Shown in pieces: positions 18,801 through 27,800 of a DNA stretch of 64,000 nt. The stretch covers positions 1-64,000 of the forward strand of contig NZ_WJFC01000043.1 of NCBI RefSeq assembly GCF_009725235.1, written 5' to 3'. The notes beneath the pieces were generated by a model. It saw nothing but the letters and a program-made list of their open reading frames with translations. It made no database searches and was not told where the DNA came from. Source of the stretch: Scytonema sp. UIC 10036. Its GTDB lineage: Bacteria > Cyanobacteriota > Cyanobacteriia > Cyanobacteriales > Nostocaceae. A program made the position numbers and the translations under genes. The first letter of the stretch is position 1. Every line of letters begins with the position of its first letter.

Positions 18801-21800
18801 AACCGGCATCAGCAATTCCACTGCCACTATTTGTAGCAGATTGGTTCAGCGTTACTGTCGAGTTATTAATCTTGGCATTTATAGCACCTGTTTGGTTATA
18901 AAGCCCTCCACCGGATACAGTTGCTTGGTTACCAGAAAGGGTACTATTGCTGAGGCTTAAAATCCCTTTGTTGCTAATCCCTCCACCAAACTGTTTAGCA
19001 GTGTTACTTGATAGCGTACTCCGAACAATGGAGGCATTACCATTATTAAAAATACCTCCGCCTTGATTATCTGCTGTATTATTAGCAAAAGTTGAGTCTG
19101 CAACCGTGAGTTTTGCCAACATATTTGAGTTCTCAAGAGCTCCACCATGAGTTGTGGCTTTGTTGAATTCAAAAGTGCTGTTAACAATGTTGAGAGTACC
19201 AAGGTTGCTTATAGCTCCCCCAACACCAACTGCGCTGTTATTAGCAAAACGGCTATTATTAATGGAGATTGTTCCAGTCCTACTATTACTGATAGCCCCA
19301 CCATTTTTAGTTGCCTGATTGTTTGTAAAGGTGACATTTTCCAGCGTCAAATTTTCAGCATTACTAATGGCACCACCAAAGTCTGCTCGACCATTGCCGA
19401 TTGTCAACCCTTTTAATGTGACATTACGTTGGCGATCGGACTTGCCATCATCAATTAAAAAGATACGGTTATTATTGTTTCCACGGAGGGTGATATTTTG
19501 CTGACTACCGTCAATAGTGAGGTCTTTATTAATGACAATATTGCCAACCTGAATGACCTGATTTTTTAGACTATCTGCGAAAGTTATTGTACCTCCTATG
19601 CCAATTTGAGCAATAGCATTCTGCAATGCTTGTGCATTAATACTAGGGAGGCTTGAAGTAGGTTTTATTTGAATATCTGCCAATCCAACTTGTGCATTTC
19701 TATAGTTTATATTGTTCCGCTTTTCTGTACCCTTTAGGGGTATTTCGGAATCAATGTAACCTCTACCCGTGTAATCGTTCGGCAAATTACGTGCAGAAGA
19801 ATTCTGATTAAAGGAATTGGTAGTAACTGCTGAAGTGCTATCTGTTTCCGCAGTTGATAATACAGTCAAGTTATTTTGTGCTACAGCTGTTTTTATTATG
19901 TCAAACCAGGTCGATAAGTTTAATTTAGCATTAGTATCAGAAAGCACATCATCTTGTATAGCCTCAATATTAACGCTGTTACGACCAAAGATGATAGCGT
20001 TATCTTGCACCCGTGCCGTTGCGTTAAAATTTGCATTTGTCAACGTTTGTGCATTGCTGTTAGCCTGAGCACCGGAAGTTTCAGCGTAGCTGTTATTCTT
20101 CAGAGAAGAGCCATTGTCTTTAGCCTGTAGAGAAAATTTATCTGTATTTATGGATACACGTTCTCCGACCTCGGCTGTAGTATTCGAGGTAACGTTCATT
20201 GTGCTCAAGCCTAAGTTCATCCCTATTAAGCCCTTAACCTTCTGTGCAGCACTGGCTTCAAGGTTGGTTCTGTTGAGTGCTTGTAAACTTACAAGTTGTG
20301 CTGCTTTAAGTTGGCTGTCATCCCCTAGTTTTACAGAATTGTTGTTCATTAACCCGTGTAAAACCGATGTACTACCACCTGAAACAAGGGTTTTAGGACT
20401 AGTCAATGCGGAAATAATACCATCGCGATTGTCTGTAGCGCTCATCAATTTTATTGTTCTACCCGCCGTAAGTCTGCTAGCAGTACCAATTTGCACTACC
20501 GTTGTATTGGTAATAATCGAGCCAGCTGTAGCTGAACCCGACGCAAGAAAAGCTCCGAGGGCATCACCATTGCTATCGGCATCAGTTTTGTTGAAGGATT
20601 GAGCTTGTATGTCGATATCTACGCCAGTGGTAAGAAGAGCGTTGTCGCCAATTTTTGCGGTAATCTTGGACAAGACTGTGGTCTTTGTAGAAGAACCTAC
20701 CAAACTACCAATTAAGCTACCGCTAGAAGATGTAGCTTTTGACGCTATCGAGCCATTTGGATTCAGAGATCGATCTAAGTTATTTAAAGCACGTACAATC
20801 ACACTCTCTTTTGCAGAGAAAGTTGTGTTGTTACCGATACTTGCTTCGATAGTTGGTTGCCAAGTCGCATCGGCTTCGGATAAACCACATGATACACCAC
20901 CAGCACTGCTACCATTGGCGTTTGCATTGATTGTACCAGTAGCTAAAGCCCAAATATTAGCTCCACCGCTCAAGGTTATGTTGTCCGCAGTATTTTGGTC
21001 ATCATCGCCCACCCAAGCTTTAACTATGGGGGTTACCTTTGCTTTGGCGATCGCACCACTACCTGAGAAGATTCCACCAGTCGAAGCAGTAGCATCAGCC
21101 TGAATCGTGTTGTTTGATTGTCCAACTACCGTTAAGTTTCCTGCTCGGATATTACCTAGGAGTAATGCTTCGGTAGTCCCAGATTCTCCTGCTTGACCCC
21201 ATACTAGCCCTACTGCAGCACCTCCATACTGGTTGCCTTTACCTTCCGCTGTCAGGTTAGATGTAGTTTCCGCTTGAATTTTTAAGTTTCTGTCGCTATT
21301 GATATTGGTATTTATTGTCGTGTACGCACGAGCATTATTTTTTGAATCGATAAGTGCTACGGCTGCTCCTAATGCCACACCACCGGCTCCACCTGCAATT
21401 GCTTTAACTGTCAGATCCTGGGCTTTGCTATTTGCTGTGATGTTAATATCCTGCGCTGTTAGATTAGCCCCTTGCCCGACATAAGCCGCAGTATTATTGT
21501 TGATATTAGCAATTGCTACCGAACCGCCGATAGATATACCACCTATTCCTGCAGCACCTGAAGTCATTTTGACTGTTGTGATGTGTTCGGCGTTAACAAT
21601 AATGTTATCGTTGGCAGTAATTCTAGCGTTAGCGCCAATAAAAGCAGTGGTTCCTTGGCTAATTTTTGCGTTTCGGTCAAATACCTCTCCTACAGAAATG
21701 CTGCTAACTTTATCACTGAGTATGGTTTTTGCTTGATTTGCCAAACTCGAATTACCCAGCGCATTGCTAGCCTGATTATCGGATACCTGGCTATTTATCG

Positions 21801-24800
21801 ATTGGTCTACTCTTCCTAATGCCTTCTCGGCATCTTCAGAATTCGCACTCCCTAAATTAAGAATAGAAATAGCCCCCTGGATAGCGCCGGCACCTGCAGC
21901 AGCGGCAACTACTTTTGACTCTACTGACTGCGTAGCCTTGGCTTCCACCGTAATGTTTCTACGGGTACTTACCTCTACGCCATCTCCAATGTAGGCAGTT
22001 GTTGTATTCTGAATACTGGTAACATCAACAGAGGCACCAACACCAACCAAGCCAGCCGAAACACCCCCCGATGTGTCATTGATACTAACTGTATCTTGTG
22101 CTGTTACTTGCACCTCACTGATGGTATCAAAACCTGCATCTTGATTAATGCGAGTGTTACCTCCTGCTACCTCTTCTATAAACGCTTGGGTGGTAGTTTT
22201 AATCGAGTTCACAATCGTCGCACCAGCAAGACCAACAACACCTACCGAACCTACCGCTGCTGTAGTAATTATATCCTCTTTCGAGTTAGCTTTGACCTGT
22301 AGCTTACTAACTGCATTAGCTGTTGAATTGGTGATGTATGCTTTGGTTTTGTTTTCCAACAGGTTGACAATGACCGTAGCTCCTACACCAAAACCAGCGC
22401 CCACGGTGAGTCCAACTGATGCCGCTCCGCCAATAATACCACCTTTGCTGTTATCATCTTGAATGCCCAACAGCACGGTATCATCAGCAATAACATTCAG
22501 CGTTCCTTGGGAGTTAACAGTGGAATTGCTGATATAAGCATTGTTAGTGTTTTGTAACTTAATAACCTTAACGCTACCAGCAACCGCAATAGCGACACCC
22601 TTGCCACTAAGGGCTAATGCTCCGCTGATAACAATGGCATTGAGGCGCTCTTGTGTATAGGAAGTAACATCTACACCACCACGAGCATTGACTTTTGCAT
22701 TATCAATAAAGGCTGCAGTAGTATTAGCTATGACTGCAACATCAGCAGTTGCCCCAGCACCAACGCTAACTTTGTCATTGACAGCTACAGATACGCTACC
22801 AGCTTTGACATCTAAATCCGTAAGGTTAAAGGCTAGTACCTTCACCTTTGCACCTGGGTTTACCGTTGCTAAGTCTGAATTAACTTGAGAATTTTGGATA
22901 TACGCTTGAGTTTTATCCTCGACGGTAGCTATAGAGGCAGTTAAGGAAACTCCAACTTGACCGCTACCAGAGGCAGTACCCGTCCAAGTATCTACCGTTT
23001 CTTTGCTGGTGGCAATGACTGCAAGACCTTGTAGACTTTCTGTAGTACCTGTGCCATCTGCGTTAGTTACATTAAAAATCCTTGTATTTCCTCTAGCTGT
23101 GACAGTGGAATTGTCTTTAACCGCAGCTTCGGTTTGATTTTTGAATATATTTGTTACCACTGTTCCACCAACACCAACTTTTCCAGCTCCAGAGAGGGTT
23201 CCCGCGTAAATATCTAGCTCGTTTGTTGTGTTGGCAAATAATAATACACTACCTTCTGCTGTGACTGTAGAGTTGATGAATGTTGCCTGCAAATTGTTGT
23301 TCAGCAAGTTTACATTGACGGAACCTGCCACACCCGCCGTACCGCCAATACTTCCACCAGCAGCAACAGTAGCAATGTCACTTGATGAGAAAGCTCTGAC
23401 ATCAATGTTTCCTGTAGCTGTTAGGGTTGATTTATTTGTTCCTGCCTGTATAGTGCTACTGAGTTCGTTATAAGATGCGGCTGCTCCTACAGCAGCAGTT
23501 CCGGCAACGCCAATCTGCCCTGCTGCTGATAAAATACTGTACCTTTCCATGAGTGGAAGTACATCTGAAGGCAATTCTTGCAATTGCAAGTCAGAAGGTG
23601 CTTCTTGTGCAAGTAGCGTTATGTTGCAGTCACCATAGGGGATGCCAGCAGTAGCGGTACTATCTTGAATCTGGGCATTAATGCTGTTTTGAATCTTGTT
23701 CCAAGAAACGGAGCCAGCAATTGCTGCTTTACCAGCAGCAGAAATTCCAGCCGAGAGACTAGCAATATTCGGTTTTGAGGTTGCTTTTAAATCGATATTG
23801 CCATTTTGTGCCGTGGCTTTTGATTGGTTTTTGATTAATGCTTGTATGCCATTGCGGATGGAGTTATAAGCGATCGCCGCCCCAATTGCAGTCTTCTCAG
23901 CCCCTTGAAGTTGACCTGCGAGGGATTTAATTTTGGATGTATCTTGGGCTGTTAGGGCTAAACCTTTAGCTGCGATCGTCGCTTTATCAAAATAGGATTC
24001 TACTTGGTTGTTGATGTCATTAATCGAAATAGAGCCGCCCAAGGCAAAAGTATCAGCCCCTGCACCTCCCGCAGAAATCGTTTCAATAGTGGCGTTAGAT
24101 TCGGCATTTAAGGTGACTTCGCCCCTCATAGATAATACTGTTGCATTGTCAACCGATGCCACAACAGTATTACCAATGTCATTGTAGGCAATGGAAGCAC
24201 CAACCGCAACTTTATCTGCTACCGCTAACGCACCAGCTAGCGAGCGGATCGTAGATGTATCTTCAGCTTTGAGACTGATTGCGCCGGTGGTGGTAACATT
24301 AGCATTGTTGGTAATATTGGCTCTCACCTTGTTGTTGATGTAATTGAGGGACACACTACCTGCAATAGCTACTTTGTCTGAACCTGCTATACCAGCTGAA
24401 ATCGTCTCGATTTTCCCAGTAGACTTAGCATCCAAACTCAGACTCGAAGCATTGCTAATGCTAGACTTGTCAAGGATTGTCTCGACTTTATTATTAATAT
24501 CGTTGTAAGCTAAAGCACCACCAAAGGCTCCTTTGTTTGCAGCGCCAATTGCCCCAGCGATCGATGAAATATTTCCTGTTGCTTGTGCTGACAGAGATAC
24601 AGTAGTTACTTTGTTGACCTGACTATCATCAGTAATATCAGCGTTAACGTTGTTAGTGATAAAGTTTACCGATACTGTGCCAGCAGCCCCAACTGTTTTC
24701 CCAGCACCAACAGAGCCTGTTATAGCGTTAATTTCCCCTGTATTGGTAGCGGTTAAACTCAAAGCTTGATTCGTTAAAGTTGATTTTTTAACTCTTGCTT

Positions 24801-27800
24801 GGGTGTTATTTTCGGTCTTGTTATAAGCAATAGCCGCCCCAACCCCAGCCTTTCCACCGAGAGAGACAGCACCAGCAATAGCTAGTAAATTTGCCTTATC
24901 AGCTGCGTGCAACCTTAAAGCGTTATTCCCTTTTACTTGGGCGCTATCTAATAGAACTACTGTGTTGTTCTTAATTAGATTAATCGACACAGAACCAGCA
25001 ACAGCATAGCCTTTCTCACCTACAGTACCCGAACCACCAGCACTGAAAGATGAAAGTTCACCTTTGCGATAGGCTGTAATATCCAGCTCGTTAACTTGTA
25101 AATTGGCACCCGTAATCGTTGATTGGGTGTCTCCCTCCAATTTTGTCCTGCTAAAGGAACCAGCAAGACCTACAGACGTTTTATCGGAGCTAGAGTTGTT
25201 GACAAAAGCAACTGAACCAGACAAAGCAACTATGTCTGTTGTATTTTCGCTGGATAACCTTACCCGATCGGCTTTGAAAGTTCCTTTATCATTGATGCGA
25301 GCCTTGACTTTATCAGTAATTGTATTCCAAGCTACATCACCGGAAATGCCGATGCCGTACTTTCCTTCTGCTTTTTGAGATACTTCTGAGGTTTGAGGAG
25401 GGGTACTATTAGTATTACTTTGAGATGCTTCTGAGGTTTGAGGAGGGGTACTATTAGTATTACTTTGAGATGCTTCTGAGGTTTGAGGAGGGGTACTATT
25501 AGTGTTACTAGGTAGTATATCTTTAGTTAATGTAGACGTTGGTTGAGGGGGCGTATCTGTTGAAGGTTGAGGGTTGGCTTTTGAGGAAGAAGCTATTGCT
25601 CCCGCCAGTCCCACGACTGTAACTTTTCCTGTAGAGTTAGCTTTAAGGTTGAGGTCACCTGTAACTTCAATACTGCTCGTTTTACTAGAGGGTGTGTCGC
25701 TGTCGTCCTCAATTAAAGCAAGAGTTTCTCGTTCAATTTCATTAATACCAACAGAGGCACCAATGCCTACATTTTCTGCTTTGATGAAGCCTCCTATTAA
25801 ATTGAAGTGCGTAATATCATTATTCGCGGTAACGTTAACACTATCACCAGCGATCGCTGCTCCACTAGCAACTTGTGCGTGCGTAATATCCTTCTGATTG
25901 ACTAACGAGAAAGTAACTGCTGCTCCATAAGAGCCAACCGCCGGTGCTGCACTTCCAGAAGCTACTAAATCTACTGAGTTTGTCTCCTGAGTTGCATTGA
26001 CTTCTAGCTTTTTCGCATACAGCTTTACTCCATCCTCAATCTTGGCTTTGGTCGTATTCTTGAAAAAGAGAAACTGGGAAGCTACTCCAGCTCCGGCTGT
26101 CGCAGTTTTGAGCTTTGCACCACCTAACTTTGGCACAATTAACTGAGCGGCGTTGGTAATCGTGGCATTAGGGTCATAGTTGCCGCTCATGTGTAACATG
26201 GTTTCCTGAGTGTTAAGAGCGTTAACACTAACGTTCTGATTGTCACTCCGATAATTGAGATTTTGATTAATCTTGGCATCATGGTCAATGTAAGCAAGGC
26301 TTTGATTATCCATCGAGATAATATTTACTGAGCCAGCCACTCCCACCTTTGTCCCTACAGCCGTAGCTTGTGCCCACGAGGAAAAAGCATCTTGAGATAA
26401 TATGTCTAGTATATTGCCACCAATGTTCTTAAGTGCATCCCACCAAGTTTTATCCTCTCCACCTGCACCCCAAGGCGCAAACAACGAGGGAATTTCAAAT
26501 TTAGATTGAACAGTTAATTTATTTTCTCCAGGCTCAAGTAATTTTGTTATTTCTTGAGGAGTTAATGCTGCTATTTTTTGCTCAATGAGTTTTATTTCTA
26601 TATCAATAAATTTTGTGATTTCTTCCGCAGTTAATTTTGCTTTTTCTGGAGTGAAATTTGCTATTTTTTTAGCAAGTAAGATTTGCTGAATTAATGTTGC
26701 GATTGTTTCTGGAGTGAAATTTGATTTTTTTAGAATTAAATCTTTCTCAATCAATTTTATTTGAGAATTTAATTCTTTGATTTCTCCCACATTTAATATT
26801 ATTTCTACCGGAGTTAACTCTGCTATTTGTGGTTGAAGTAATTTTATGATTTTTACCTCAGTTGATTCATCTGGAGTTAATTTTGCTTTTGCTGCATCAA
26901 ATAATTTTGCTTTTTTTTCTTCAGATAATTTTGCTATGTCTTCCTGAGTTATTAGTGCTCCTTTTGCATCAACTTCGGCGGCAGATCCTATATAAGCTTT
27001 AGCTGTATGGGAAAAATCTCCTATATTGACAGCAATACTTACAGCGTTTTTAACCTGATTCTCATTACTCTCCTTGCCACTCTCGACTCCACTAACAGAT
27101 TGAACTTGGGGCTTATCCGCCACGTTCGCTTCTACGCTTACAATCCTGTCAGACTTCACCTTGGCACCTTCGCTAATGCTAGCAGTGGCATCTTCTTTAA
27201 ATACAGAAACTGCTACTGCTCCCCCGAACCCTATTTCATTAGTGGTACCACTACCTTCGCTACGTGAGTCAGATGGAGCTTCAGCTTTTTTATTTTTCAG
27301 CCACCCGTACAATTTTTCGGCACCTGTGCCAACTAATCGTGTAACATCCCGTGCAAATGGTTGTGCTTCTGCTACACCAACTTCTGCTGCAACCTTATTT
27401 TCCTCATATTCACCTTTTTCATTTTTCGCTAAAGTGGATTCTGATGTGATGTGAGTACTTCCCTTAACTGTTGCTTCTCCACCTAAAGAAGCCGTTGTTT
27501 TTAGGTCAAATACCCCAACTGCCGCTGTTAAGCCAACACTGCCGTCATCATAGGCTCCACCAAGCCCCTCCACTGACAAAGCACGCTTGGTCTCTGCTGA
27601 CACTTTTAGATCGCCACCTACATTTAATTTTGCACCGCTATTAATTTCAGTAGTAGTTAGGACATTAGATTCACCATAAGCAAGTGTAATTGCCAAAGCA
27701 GCAGGATTTTTAAGTTGAGTGTTGGTATTAGCAAAAACGTCTAAAGATATATCACTATTTGATTTAATCTCAAGAAATCCCTTGGTGTTAATAGTAACAC

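Noticed and set aside
19817..22462. Several long plus-strand frames opposite the giant gene
   Set aside because: They mirror the Ala/Val/Ser-rich codon pattern of the minus-strand gene and carry no own start signals or domains.
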